Shown: one piece after another, positions 6,182 to 12,732 of the stretch
Layout: every line of letters starts with the position of its first letter
Position numbering within the stretch: position 1 is the first letter of the stretch
Source: Methanobrevibacter sp.
GTDB lineage: Archaea; Methanobacteriota; Methanobacteria; Methanobacteriales; Methanobacteriaceae
Length of the DNA stretch: 13,808 nucleotides
Assembly (NCBI RefSeq): GCF_015062985.1
Contig: NZ_SUTI01000027.1
Coordinates: forward strand, 1 to 13,808
Reading direction: 5' to 3'
Notes under the pieces: model-generated
Told to the model about the DNA's origin: nothing
The model's input: only the letters and a program-made list of their open reading frames with translations
Database searches by the model: none
Made by a program: the position numbers and the translations under genes

Positions 6182-6886
6182 ATGGCAAGAGAAGTGGAAT
6201 ATGTATGTGATTCATGTGGATTCAGTTTCAAGGCAATGGATAAGATATTTTGGATAGATGATGATTTGGAGGTTCATGTCGAGCCGCTGCTCAAGTCAAC
6301 ATCAGCCTTAAGTTCAGAAGCCCCTGTCAAAGGATTTTTCGCAGAATACTACTGTTACAACTGCCGCAAATTCATAGACAAGTACGTAATCTACAAGAAA
6401 TCACCGGATGAGCTGGATGACGCAAAAATCATAGAGCTTATTGAAGGCCACAATGATGCGGCGAAAGTAATCCAGTTCGACGACTATTTCCAGAAATGCC
6501 TTCAGTGCGGTTCCGAATTGCCGTCAAGGGCTGAATACTCATTTGTGCTGGACGGCAACGACGAGTTCCACATAGGCGAGGACATTCATGACTTTTCAAG
6601 CGGAGATGAGTACAAGTTCACCGGGGAATACCACGGATATTTCTGCTCACACTGCAAAAAGCAAATCAACAAGTTTGTCATAACCGAAAACAATGCGAAC
6701 ATGACAGATTCCGAAATCAGGGATGTTCTCTCAGAGCACACAAATGATTTGACCATATTCCTTCGCAGGGACTACAACATCTGTCCCGACTGTGGAGAGG
6801 AGATATACTATCTTCATGAAGACTCCACATGCATATACTGCAGGGAAGGAAAGTTCACAATAGAATCAGAAAACGTTTTCGACTAG
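6182..6886 (+). CDS. Zinc-ribbon protein with internal 97-residue duplication
   Basis: A 234-residue cytosolic protein of no family I can name. It has six CxxC knuckles: Cys9/12, 58/61, 106/109, 155/158, 201/204 and 217/220. The first two pairs and the next two are offset by exactly 97 residues, and each second knuckle is followed by a similar stretch (CRKFIDKYVI versus CKKQINKFVI). The protein is therefore two tandem copies of a domain in which a 45-residue acidic insert separates the two halves of a zinc ribbon, followed by a compact C-terminal ribbon (201-220). It is acidic overall. A GGGGGAG SD (6169-6175) lies 6 bases before the ATG, and the gene follows argD by 21 bases, so it is in that operon; a hairpin plus T-run follows at 6909. 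The role is unknown; protein or nucleic-acid binding through the ribbons is a guess. Confidence 0.82.
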   Translation: MAREVEYVCDSCGFSFKAMDKIFWIDDDLEVHVEPLLKSTSALSSEAPVKGFFAEYYCYNCRKFIDKYVIYKKSPDELDDAKIIELIEGHNDAAKVIQFDDYFQKCLQCGSELPSRAEYSFVLDGNDEFHIGEDIHDFSSGDEYKFTGEYHGYFCSHCKKQINKFVITENNANMTDSEIRDVLSEHTNDLTIFLRRDYNICPDCGEEIYYLHEDSTCIYCREGKFTIESENVFD

Positions 6887-6908
6887 TCGCTCTGCAATGT
6901 CTGAAAGG

Positions 6909-6942
6909 GGATAATCGCATCAGATTATCCAATTTATTTTTT
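6909..6942 (+). terminator. Intrinsic-type terminator of the argD operon
   Basis: GGATAATC (6909-6916) and GATTATCC (6923-6930) form a perfect 8-bp stem with a 6-base loop, followed on the plus strand by a T-rich tract (6931-6942). The right arm and loop lie inside the last codons of the convergent Nudix gene. Read on the minus strand no T-run follows, so it should act on plus-strand transcripts only. Confidence 0.65.
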
Positions 6943-7324
6943 CCAAAAACTTTTCAAAGGAGCTTGAAAGCTCCAGTTTACTTATTTTTTCGATATCGGC
7001 CCACATCCAGTCGATATGCTCATCGCTTATTTTTACCTCGCCTTCAACATCTTCAAGATGCATCATGAGCTGCACTGTCCTTTTGTGGGTGTAGTCGTTT
7101 TGAACGGCATCGGCAAAATCGCCCAGTTCCACATCAAGGCTTGTTTCCTTCCTGATTTCACGGATTATTGCATCGTCAAAGGCTTCGCCGGGGTCAACCT
7201 TGCCTCCGGGAAGCTCCCATGTGTTCGGATCGGTTTTGGAAAGGGGATGTCTTTTTAAAATAAGTATTTCGCCATTCGGGTTTTTGATTATGCCTCTCAC
7301 AGTGAGGCCGTATCCCCTATTCAC
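6920..7324 (-). CDS. Nudix hydrolase
   Basis: A protein of about 134 residues that hydrolyses a nucleoside diphosphate linked to another group; the exact substrate cannot be read from sequence. The Nudix box is clear: GGKVDPGE, seven residues, then REIRKETSL, matching G-x5-E-x7-R-E-U-x-E-x-x-G-U except that Ser replaces the usual final Gly. The metal-binding glutamates of RExxxE are intact. A Trp-Glu-Leu-Pro-Gly lead-in and a WMWADIEKI region are typical of MutT-like housecleaning enzymes. A GTG at 7333 would add three residues, but it lies inside the SD AGGTGG (7335-7330). The GTG at 7324, 5 bases after that SD, is therefore the better start. It overlaps the end of the upstream membrane-protein gene by 8 bases, indicating one operon and likely translational coupling. 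Confidence 0.9.
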   Translation of the reverse strand: MNRGYGLTVRGIIKNPNGEILILKRHPLSKTDPNTWELPGGKVDPGEAFDDAIIREIRKETSLDVELGDFADAVQNDYTHKRTVQLMMHLEDVEGEVKISDEHIDWMWADIEKISKLELSSSFEKFLEKINWII

Positions 7325-8012
7325 TCTTTCCACCTATCTTTCTTGCTATCAGCCTGATGTAGAGTATCTGCACTCCCACAACTATCAGGAGCAGTGTTGG
7401 GAAGTATCCGTATTTTCCCATAAATCCGAAGAGTATGATTGCACTTAAAGCGGATCCGATTATGGAAAGCCCAGGTCTGTTTTTAGGCTCCATCAGGTAG
7501 ACGCTTAAACCTGACAGTCCAAGGGAAATCAGTCCTGCGGCCATGATTGTATAGTTCTGACTCTTTAAACCTATTGTGAAAATAGATAGGAGGATTATAA
7601 TCAGTGCAACCATTTCCGTAATGAGCTGTGGTCTTTTCTGGACCTTTCCGGCGATTTTTCCGATTTTGGATGAATCCTCTGATTCATCTTCATCCTTGAA
7701 GGTCCTTACGGTACTCTTGTTTTCATATTTCTCGTCAAAGTTGTTGAAGAGATAGTTGAGGAATACGTAGTACACGACAGCGAAGACTATTTCGGATATT
7801 ATTATTCCAATCAGGACGCAGCTTCCGTTGCCAAGGATTGCAGACAATGCGTAGATAAGGATTATTTCCAGTATTATTTTGGCGGCAGTAAGAGCCAGGG
7901 AGTACATACTTTTTTCGAATCCGTCAAGCATCTTTGATGAAATCATTGAAAACGGAACAGTAAGCATGACGATTGTTCCGCCGATTGCTATCCAGAAGAC
8001 TGTGCTTTCCAT
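7317..8012 (-). CDS. Seven-segment membrane protein of unknown function
   Basis: A 231-residue integral membrane protein. Hydrophobic segments lie at about 5-25, 37-60, 64-91, 130-147, 153-171, 179-196 and 199-222. A charged loop of about 35 residues, rich in Asp, Glu, Ser and Lys, separates the first three from the last four and is probably cytosolic. There are no recognisable catalytic or transporter motifs and I cannot name the family. The ATG at 8012 is the only in-frame ATG between the upstream stop (8036-8034) and the first helix, but its only SD-like bases (AGGA) touch the start codon. The strong SD at 8061-8054 instead serves a 7-codon ORF in another frame, so the true N terminus may be frameshifted or the gene may have a leader peptide. 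It is in operon with the Nudix gene. Confidence 0.75.
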   Translation of the reverse strand: MESTVFWIAIGGTIVMLTVPFSMISSKMLDGFEKSMYSLALTAAKIILEIILIYALSAILGNGSCVLIGIIISEIVFAVVYYVFLNYLFNNFDEKYENKSTVRTFKDEDESEDSSKIGKIAGKVQKRPQLITEMVALIIILLSIFTIGLKSQNYTIMAAGLISLGLSGLSVYLMEPKNRPGLSIIGSALSAIILFGFMGKYGYFPTLLLIVVGVQILYIRLIARKIGGKSE

Positions 8013-8023
8013 TCCTGTAATTA

Positions 8024-8047
8024 TTATACTTGCCTATGGACCGGCAT
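8024..8047 (-). CDS. 7-codon mini-ORF (possible leader peptide) behind a perfect SD
   Basis: On the minus strand AAAGGAGGA (8062-8054) lies 7 bases before an ATG that encodes MPVHRQV and then TAA. This is the best SD-ATG pair upstream of the membrane-protein gene, yet it is out of frame with it. A single extra base near the AGG codon would join it to the membrane-protein frame. It is either a short upstream ORF affecting translation of the next gene or the stub of that gene's real N terminus. Confidence 0.4.
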   Translation of the reverse strand: MPVHRQV

Positions 8048-8053
8048 GCTGAT

Positions 8054-8122
8054 TCCTCCTTTTCATTAATTTTAAATAGCCTGAATTATATAAATAAATA
8101 CATAATGTAACTTTTTTAGGAG
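8054..8122. promoter_or_regulatory. Shared palindromic TATA box between lysA and the membrane-protein gene
   Basis: TTATATAA at 8086-8093 is a perfect palindrome and can serve both strands. It predicts starts near 8115 (plus) and 8065 (minus), in each case just upstream of a strong SD: AGGAG at 8118-8122 for lysA and AAAGGAGGA at 8062-8054 for the minus side. The distances from TATA centre to the two ATGs are nearly equal (about 41 and 43 bases). Confidence 0.5.
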
Positions 8123-8130
8123 TTTTAATC

Positions 8131-9414
8131 ATGGATTTGAATATTAAAGTAAACGATAAAAACCATTTGGACATAGGCGGGGCGGATGCACTCGACATTG
8201 CAGACGAATTCGGAACTCCAACCTATGTGATTGACGAAGCCAGAATAAGGGACAACTACAACAGGTTCTATTCAGCATTTTCAAAATATTATCCTGATTT
8301 CAAAGTGTTCTACGCATGCAAAGCGAACACCAACCTCTCTGTGATGAAAATATTGGAAAGCGAAGGATGTTGCATTGACGCGGTATCTCCTGGAGAAGTC
8401 CACATTTCAAAAATGCTCGGATTTTCAGGCGACAGAATATTGTTCACAGGAAACAACATAACCAACGACGAGCTCAAATTCGTCCACGATGAAGGCGCTC
8501 TCCTCAACATCGATTCAGTCTCAGCACTTAAAAGACTTGCTTCCGTTGTCGATCCGGAAGGGCTTAAAATATCATTCAGGGTAAACCCTATGGTAGGTGC
8601 AGGACACCACGACCACTGTATCACAGGTGGTGTAATGAGCAAATTCGGAATCATGGACAATGAAGCTGTTGAAGTGTATGAAATGGCAAAAGAACTCGGA
8701 TTCAACCCTGTAGGTATGCACTCCCACATCGGATCCGGAATCCTTGACCCTGAACCTTTCAAGCTTGCAGTCGAATCCACAATGGACATTGCAGGAAAAG
8801 TCCACCAGGAAGCTGGAATTGACTTCGAGTTCGTCGACTTCGGAGGGGGCGTAGGTATCCCGTACACTCCAGAGGAAAACATCGTGGACCTTGACAAATT
8901 CGCAGAAGTCAACATAGGCCTTTTCAAGGAAAAACTCGAACAGTATGATATGGGCAACCCTACAATGTATCTCGAGCCTGGTAGATACCTCGTCGGTGAC
9001 GCAAGCGTTCTTCTCGTTACAGTAAACAGCGTAAAACAAAGCTACAGAAAATTCATCGGAGTGGACGCAGGTTTCCACACACTCCTAAGGCCTGCAATGT
9101 ATGAATCATACCACCACATAGTAAACGCAGGCAAAATGGATGCTCCAAACACCCAGGTAGTTGATATCGCTGGAAACGTATGTGAATCAGGAGACCTCTT
9201 TGCACGTGACAGGCCGATGCCTGATGTTGAAGAAGGTGACGTATTGGGTATATTGAACGCAGGAGCATACGGATTTACAATGGCTTCAAACTACAATTCA
9301 AGACCTCTTTCCAGTGAAGTGCTAGTAAGTGACGGCGAACCGATTCTGGTTCGTGAAAGGGAAACATTCGAAGACCTCTACCGCAAACAGATAATAGCTC
9401 CACATTTAAAATAA
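8131..9414 (+). CDS. lysA: Diaminopimelate decarboxylase
   Basis: A 427-residue fold-type III PLP enzyme that converts meso-diaminopimelate to L-lysine, the last step of the pathway. The PLP lysine is Lys64 in YACKANTN. Other family marks are HSHIGSG (197-203), the glycine-rich phosphate loop FGGGVG (237-242), EPGRYLV (282-288), CESGD (351-355) with the cysteine that acts across the dimer, and NAGAYG (376-381) with the conserved tyrosine. The length is usual. AGGAG at 8118-8122 lies 8 bases before the ATG. dapF follows after 9 bases, so the last two steps of lysine synthesis are co-transcribed. In pseudomurein-walled methanogens lysine is used in the wall peptide as well as in protein. No regulatory element other than the promoter is visible. 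Confidence 0.96.
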   Translation: MDLNIKVNDKNHLDIGGADALDIADEFGTPTYVIDEARIRDNYNRFYSAFSKYYPDFKVFYACKANTNLSVMKILESEGCCIDAVSPGEVHISKMLGFSGDRILFTGNNITNDELKFVHDEGALLNIDSVSALKRLASVVDPEGLKISFRVNPMVGAGHHDHCITGGVMSKFGIMDNEAVEVYEMAKELGFNPVGMHSHIGSGILDPEPFKLAVESTMDIAGKVHQEAGIDFEFVDFGGGVGIPYTPEENIVDLDKFAEVNIGLFKEKLEQYDMGNPTMYLEPGRYLVGDASVLLVTVNSVKQSYRKFIGVDAGFHTLLRPAMYESYHHIVNAGKMDAPNTQVVDIAGNVCESGDLFARDRPMPDVEEGDVLGILNAGAYGFTMASNYNSRPLSSEVLVSDGEPILVRERETFEDLYRKQIIAPHLK

Positions 9415-9423
9415 GTTGATACT

Positions 9424-10284
9424 ATGGTTGATTTAAAAGGATTAAAATTTTCAAAAATGCACGGAATAGGCAATGACTTTCCAATAATCGATGAGAGCAA
9501 AGGGGAAGTTATTCCTGAAGCCGACAAGCCTGAAGCATGCAGAATTCTCTGCCACAGAAACTTCGGAGTCGGGGGCGACGGCGTACTGTTCGTCGAACCG
9601 TCTGAAGTGGCCGATATAGGATACAGGATGTTCAATCCTGACGGCAGCGAAGCTGAAATGTGCGGAAACGGAATAAGATGCTTTGGGGACTTCGTATACA
9701 GAAAAGGAATTCTCAAGCAGGAAAAGATGACTGTCGAGACAAGAGCAGGAATCAAGACAATAGAAATCACTTTAGAAGATGATGAACCCGTATTGTTCAA
9801 GGTGGATATGGGTCTGTCAACATTTAAAACTCCTGAAATTCCAATGACAAGTGATGCCGATGAGTTTCTTGACGGAGAACTTGAAGTTCTTGACACCACA
9901 TTCAACGTAACAGCAATCAGCGTCGGAAATCCGCACGCGATAATATTCGTCGACGACGTGGATGCTGTCGACATCAACAAGTACGGCCCTGCCATTGAGG
10001 CCCATGAAGTGTTCCCTGAAAAAATCAACGTCCATTTCGTTGAAGTGATTTCCGAAAACGAGGGCAAAATGATTACCTGGGAAAGGGGTGCAGGCGTGAC
10101 TCTTGCATGCGGAACAGGAGCAACCTCCACAGCAATCTCCGGCTACAAGCTGGGATTATTCGACAGCAACATATTGCTTCACCTGCCTGGCGGAGACCTT
10201 AAATTCAATGTCTATGAAAAAGAGGGTTCTCTCGGAGCCTTTATGGAAGGCCCTGCAGAACTCGTATTTGATGGGGAATTCTAA
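9424..10284 (+). CDS. dapF: Diaminopimelate epimerase
   Basis: A 286-residue cofactor-independent racemase that converts LL-diaminopimelate to the meso form used by LysA. The two catalytic cysteines are present in their standard motifs: Cys80 in MCGNGIR and Cys229 in ACGTGATS. KMHGIGNDF (11-19), GVGGDGVLF (48-56), GNPHAI (168-173) and ERGAG (220-224) complete the family signature. The ATG lies 9 bases after the lysA stop with only a weak SD-like GTTGAT in the gap, so translation may depend on coupling to lysA. The stop sits in the loop of a short GGGGA/TCCCC hairpin followed by a T-run. That T-run also encodes the Lys-Lys-Asn end of the convergent 52-residue protein. Confidence 0.96.
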   Translation: MVDLKGLKFSKMHGIGNDFPIIDESKGEVIPEADKPEACRILCHRNFGVGGDGVLFVEPSEVADIGYRMFNPDGSEAEMCGNGIRCFGDFVYRKGILKQEKMTVETRAGIKTIEITLEDDEPVLFKVDMGLSTFKTPEIPMTSDADEFLDGELEVLDTTFNVTAISVGNPHAIIFVDDVDAVDINKYGPAIEAHEVFPEKINVHFVEVISENEGKMITWERGAGVTLACGTGATSTAISGYKLGLFDSNILLHLPGGDLKFNVYEKEGSLGAFMEGPAELVFDGEF

Positions 10285-10306
10285 ATCCCCTATTCTAATT
10301 TTTTTT
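10273..10306 (+). terminator. Terminator of lysA-dapF
   Basis: GGGGA (10273-10277) pairs with TCCCC (10286-10290), with the dapF stop in the loop, and eight T follow at 10299-10306. The stem is short; the T-run is the more convincing archaeal signal. It overlaps the 3' end of the minus-strand gene at 10295. Confidence 0.5.
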
Positions 10307-10453
10307 CCGATACAGTCCGAATATTACATCAACCGCTCCAAGCACTATCACCAGCATGATGAGAATGCTGAACTCTTTTCTGAGCAGGCCAAATATCAGT
10401 GCCAGTATTATCAATCCGGCACCTATAAGGACTGACAGTTTCCATTCCTCCAT
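10295..10453 (-). CDS. Small two-helix membrane protein (52 residues)
   Basis: A complete short gene. The SD AGGTGATC (10463-10456) precedes the ATG at 10453, in the same register as several other genes here. The product starts MEEWKL, has a hydrophobic helix at about 7-24, a charged turn (LRKEFS), a second helix at about 30-47, and ends with a basic tail (YRKKN). It is therefore a helical hairpin with a Lys/Arg-rich loop and end, probably in the cytoplasmic membrane. It lies 11 bases after the HemK2-like methyltransferase gene, so it is the last gene of the ksgA transcript. I do not recognise a family. Coding is supported by the SD, uninterrupted hydrophobic periodicity and operon position. 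Confidence 0.75.
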   Translation of the reverse strand: MEEWKLSVLIGAGLIILALIFGLLRKEFSILIMLVIVLGAVDVIFGLYRKKN

Positions 10454-10464
10454 ATGATCACCTT

Positions 10465-11049
10465 TTATATTTTGTACGCGTTAATCAATGTTATATCTTC
10501 AAAAAAGAAGTGTTCCTTTTCGGCAATTTCCGCGATGAAGCCCAGTTCGTCGAGCCTTGCAAGGGTCTCGTCATTGCCCGAAAGCGAAGACTGTATGAGC
10601 TGGACAATTCCACCATCATTTAAATGATTTCCCACTTCATCTAAAAATAAGTCAATAACTTTCCTACCATTTAATCCACCGTCGAATGCATAATTTATAG
10701 TGTCGTCCAAAACTTCGTCATCTTCGGTCGGTAGATATGGAGTATTAAATAAAATTACATCAAACTTTCTGTTTTTCACAGGTTCGAAGAGGTTGCCGAA
10801 GAGGACTTCAATGCATGTGATGCCATTTTCCTCGAAATTCTTCTCGGCAAGCATGCAGGCGTCAAGGTTGATGTCTGTAACCGTAATCCTGTCGGTGAGC
10901 CTTGAGGCATACATCGCAACTATTCCGGAACCGGTTCCGATTTCAAGAACGCTCTGGCCATTTCTGATTTCAAGGTTTTCGGCCAGCATGTAGCTGTCCT
11001 CGGCCGGAACGTAAACGTTGTCGTCAGTGTTGATTATAAACTCGCCCAT
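10465..11049 (-). CDS. HemK2/PrmC-like protein-glutamine N5-methyltransferase
   Basis: A 194-residue SAM-dependent methyltransferase of the archaeal/eukaryotic HemK2 (Mtq2) group, whose known members methylate the glutamine of the GGQ motif in class I release factors. VYVPAEDSYML (12-22) resembles the VYEPAEDT signature of that group. The SAM site is VLEIGTGSG (34-42), with acidic Asp59 ending the next strand. The catalytic NPPY motif appears as NTPY (102-105), a Pro-to-Thr change that could arise from one base (ACT instead of CCT). The protein lacks the N-terminal helical domain of bacterial PrmC, as expected for the group. It follows ksgA by 5 bases, with its SD in the end of ksgA. The target aRF1 is inferred from family; another methylation substrate is possible. 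Confidence 0.85.
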   Translation of the reverse strand: MGEFIINTDDNVYVPAEDSYMLAENLEIRNGQSVLEIGTGSGIVAMYASRLTDRITVTDINLDACMLAEKNFEENGITCIEVLFGNLFEPVKNRKFDVILFNTPYLPTEDDEVLDDTINYAFDGGLNGRKVIDLFLDEVGNHLNDGGIVQLIQSSLSGNDETLARLDELGFIAEIAEKEHFFFEDITLINAYKI

Positions 11050-11054
11050 GCTAT

Positions 11055-11927
11055 CTATCCTTCCAGCTTCTCATTTATCCTTCTTGAGAGAAACAGTATC
11101 TCTTCGGGGCTGAGTGCGACGACCCTCATCCTGAGATACTCCTCCACCTTCTCATCATCGATGGAGTTCAGCATTTTCTTCATCTCCTTCTTGTCAAGGC
11201 CGCAGAAAATGTGCCTTGAATCAATCAGGGCATTTCTTATTTTCTTGTTCCTGTGCTGGAATAAGGCCTTTGTAATCTTTGAATAGAATCTGAAGTCATC
11301 CTCCGGAATGGAATTCTCCTTTGGCTTCAGACAGACCACGGTCGAGTCGATTTTCGGCTTTGGAATGAAACTTTCTGAGCTCACGTCGGTCAGCTTCACG
11401 ACATCGCATTTAAAATAAAGCATTGCTGAGAGCCTTGAATAGTTTTTGGTGCCCACCTCGCCGTTCATGCGCTCTGCAAACTCCTTCTGATACATAAGAA
11501 CGGCCAGATCAAAATCATAATCTAGAAATTTGAATGTAATCGGTGATGATATCTGATAAGGTAGATTGGAGATGATTTTGTTGAAGCGTGGAAAATCAAC
11601 CTTCAGCGCATCATCATTTATAAGCTCTATATTATCTATATTTTCTTCTTCAAGCCTTTTGGCTAGGATTTCACAAATCCTTGTGTCCTGTTCAATGGCT
11701 ATAACCTTTTTTGCTCTTTTGGCAAGTTCAATTGTCAGTGTCCCTATCCCAGTTCCTATCTCCAGAATAACGTCATCCTCACTTATGTCTCCAAAGCCGA
11801 TTATCTGGTCCCTTTTGTTCCTGTCAATAAGATAGTTCTGACCCAGATTTCTGTTCAGCTTAATCCCATACTGATTTAAAATAGATTTGGTTATTTTAGA
11901 TAAGGATTGGGAAGTTTCACTAGTCAA
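11055..11927 (-). CDS. ksgA: 16S rRNA (adenine-N6,N6)-dimethyltransferase
   Basis: A 290-residue rRNA methyltransferase that dimethylates two adjacent adenines in the 3' hairpin of 16S rRNA late in small-subunit assembly. With the start chosen here it has LGQNYLID (28-35), SAM motif I EIGTGIGTL (56-64), acidic Glu79 ending strand 2, NDDAL (104-108) and catalytic NLPY (121-124), then the small C-terminal domain. An ATG at 12020 would extend the protein by 31 residues but overlap the preceding gene by 83 bases with no conserved sequence. The TTG at 11927 has AGTGAT 3 bases upstream, in the same register as neighbouring genes, and lies 10 bases after the DUF655 stop, so I prefer it. It is part of the DUF655-ksgA-HemK2 operon; all three relate to translation or RNA. 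Confidence 0.94.
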   Translation of the reverse strand: MTSETSQSLSKITKSILNQYGIKLNRNLGQNYLIDRNKRDQIIGFGDISEDDVILEIGTGIGTLTIELAKRAKKVIAIEQDTRICEILAKRLEEENIDNIELINDDALKVDFPRFNKIISNLPYQISSPITFKFLDYDFDLAVLMYQKEFAERMNGEVGTKNYSRLSAMLYFKCDVVKLTDVSSESFIPKPKIDSTVVCLKPKENSIPEDDFRFYSKITKALFQHRNKKIRNALIDSRHIFCGLDKKEMKKMLNSIDDEKVEEYLRMRVVALSPEEILFLSRRINEKLEG

Positions 11928-11937
11928 TTTATCACTT

Positions 11938-12567
11938 TTATCTGGTATTTTTAGGTCTTCTAGGAGGCTGTGTGAATATGTAGTATTTGTTCTTGCCTCT
12001 CCTTGGTGTTGTAGTGTCAAGCTCCTGCTTGACCCTGTTTACAATCATGCCTGCAGGATCAGCCAATGTAGGGAGCCTCTGGGAAATGTCCTCGAATGAT
12101 TCGAAGGGTTTTTCCTCCCTTGTTTCGATGATGTCCCACATGTATTTTTTGCCGATACCTGGAATTAACTCAAGTGAATGAAGTCTTGTACTTAGCGCTT
12201 CGGCCTTGTTGAAAAACTCGACATACTTTGCCTCATTCGCTTCGACGATGTCGCGGATGGCATAGTCAAGCTCGATTCTGCTTGTAGCTGTCAGGTTTTC
12301 AAAGTCCAGTTTCCCAAGCACTCTGTATATTTTATCTCTCTTTCCCTTTCCAATGTATACGGTGTCCTGTATTTCCAAATCGACACCTTTTTTAGGAGCT
12401 AATTCGAGTAAAGTGAATTGTTCTGTACCAATAGCTTGAGCAATAGGTTTGCCTCCGAATTTGGACATATCTGACTTAACATAGCCTCGGCTAAGATAAT
12501 CAAGTACAACAGCATATTCCTCTTTTTTTACTGCTGGTTTTTTTTCTCTTCTGTTTCTGTTATCCAT
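11938..12567 (-). CDS. DUF655 family protein (OB-like plus helix-hairpin-helix)
   Basis: A 209-residue archaeal protein of a family commonly encoded next to ksgA and rpoF. A basic N-terminal segment leads into a beta-rich region (about 18-95) that resembles an OB/S1-like fold by pattern. A helix-hairpin-helix region follows, containing LIPGIGKKY (134-142), a typical hairpin for binding nucleic-acid backbone. The basic tail has RRGKNK and PPRRPK. The biochemical role is not known to me; RNA binding linked to ribosome biogenesis is suggested by context. A GTG at 12576 would add three residues, but that GTG belongs to the SD-like GAGTGAT, and the ATG at 12567 follows it by 4 bases. The AT-rich segment upstream contains TATA-like stretches, and a terminator closes rpoF, so this gene probably starts its own transcript. 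Confidence 0.88.
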   Translation of the reverse strand: MDNRNRREKKPAVKKEEYAVVLDYLSRGYVKSDMSKFGGKPIAQAIGTEQFTLLELAPKKGVDLEIQDTVYIGKGKRDKIYRVLGKLDFENLTATSRIELDYAIRDIVEANEAKYVEFFNKAEALSTRLHSLELIPGIGKKYMWDIIETREEKPFESFEDISQRLPTLADPAGMIVNRVKQELDTTTPRRGKNKYYIFTQPPRRPKNTR

Positions 12568-12576
12568 CTTTATCAC

Positions 12577-12691
12577 TCACTATTGTTTTTTTATAACTTA
12601 AATTAGCTACAATTTAAATCAAATAATAGTTTTATCTTTTAACTATAATAAAGATATCTAAAAAAAGTAGGGATTCTGATAATAAAATTGC
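12577..12691 (-). promoter_or_regulatory. Probable promoter region of the DUF655-ksgA-HemK2 operon
   Basis: This very AT-rich stretch lies between the rpoF terminator and DUF655. On the minus strand, GATTTAAATT at about 12620-12611 and GTTATAAAA at about 12597-12589 are TATA-like. The first is better spaced for a leader that includes the SD. I see no gene or other repeat here. Confidence 0.4.
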
Positions 12692-12732
12692 ATAAAAAAT
12701 AATAAAAAAAGTGAATAGTTTTGAAACTATTC
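12692..12732 (-). terminator. Terminator at the end of rpoF
   Basis: GAATAGTTT (12713-12721) and AAACTATTC (12724-12732) are a perfect inverted repeat; on the minus strand they form an 8-bp stem with a 4-base loop, followed by two T-runs (12710-12704 and 12698-12693). The rpoF stop codon TAG is part of the stem. Confidence 0.65.

Noticed and set aside
7325..7333. GTG at 7333 as the Nudix start
   Set aside because: This GTG is inside the AGGTGG SD that serves the GTG at 7324.
8310..8957. 215-residue minus-strand open frame opposite lysA
   Set aside because: Antisense shadow of lysA with biased composition and no start signal.
9378..10130. 250-residue open frame on the minus strand opposite dapF
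   Set aside because: Low-complexity Ser/Thr/Pro-rich translation, no SD, and entirely antisense to an unmistakable dapF gene; it is a shadow of its codon pattern.
12568..12576. GTG at 12576 as the DUF655 start
   Set aside because: It is part of the GAGTGAT SD for the ATG at 12567.
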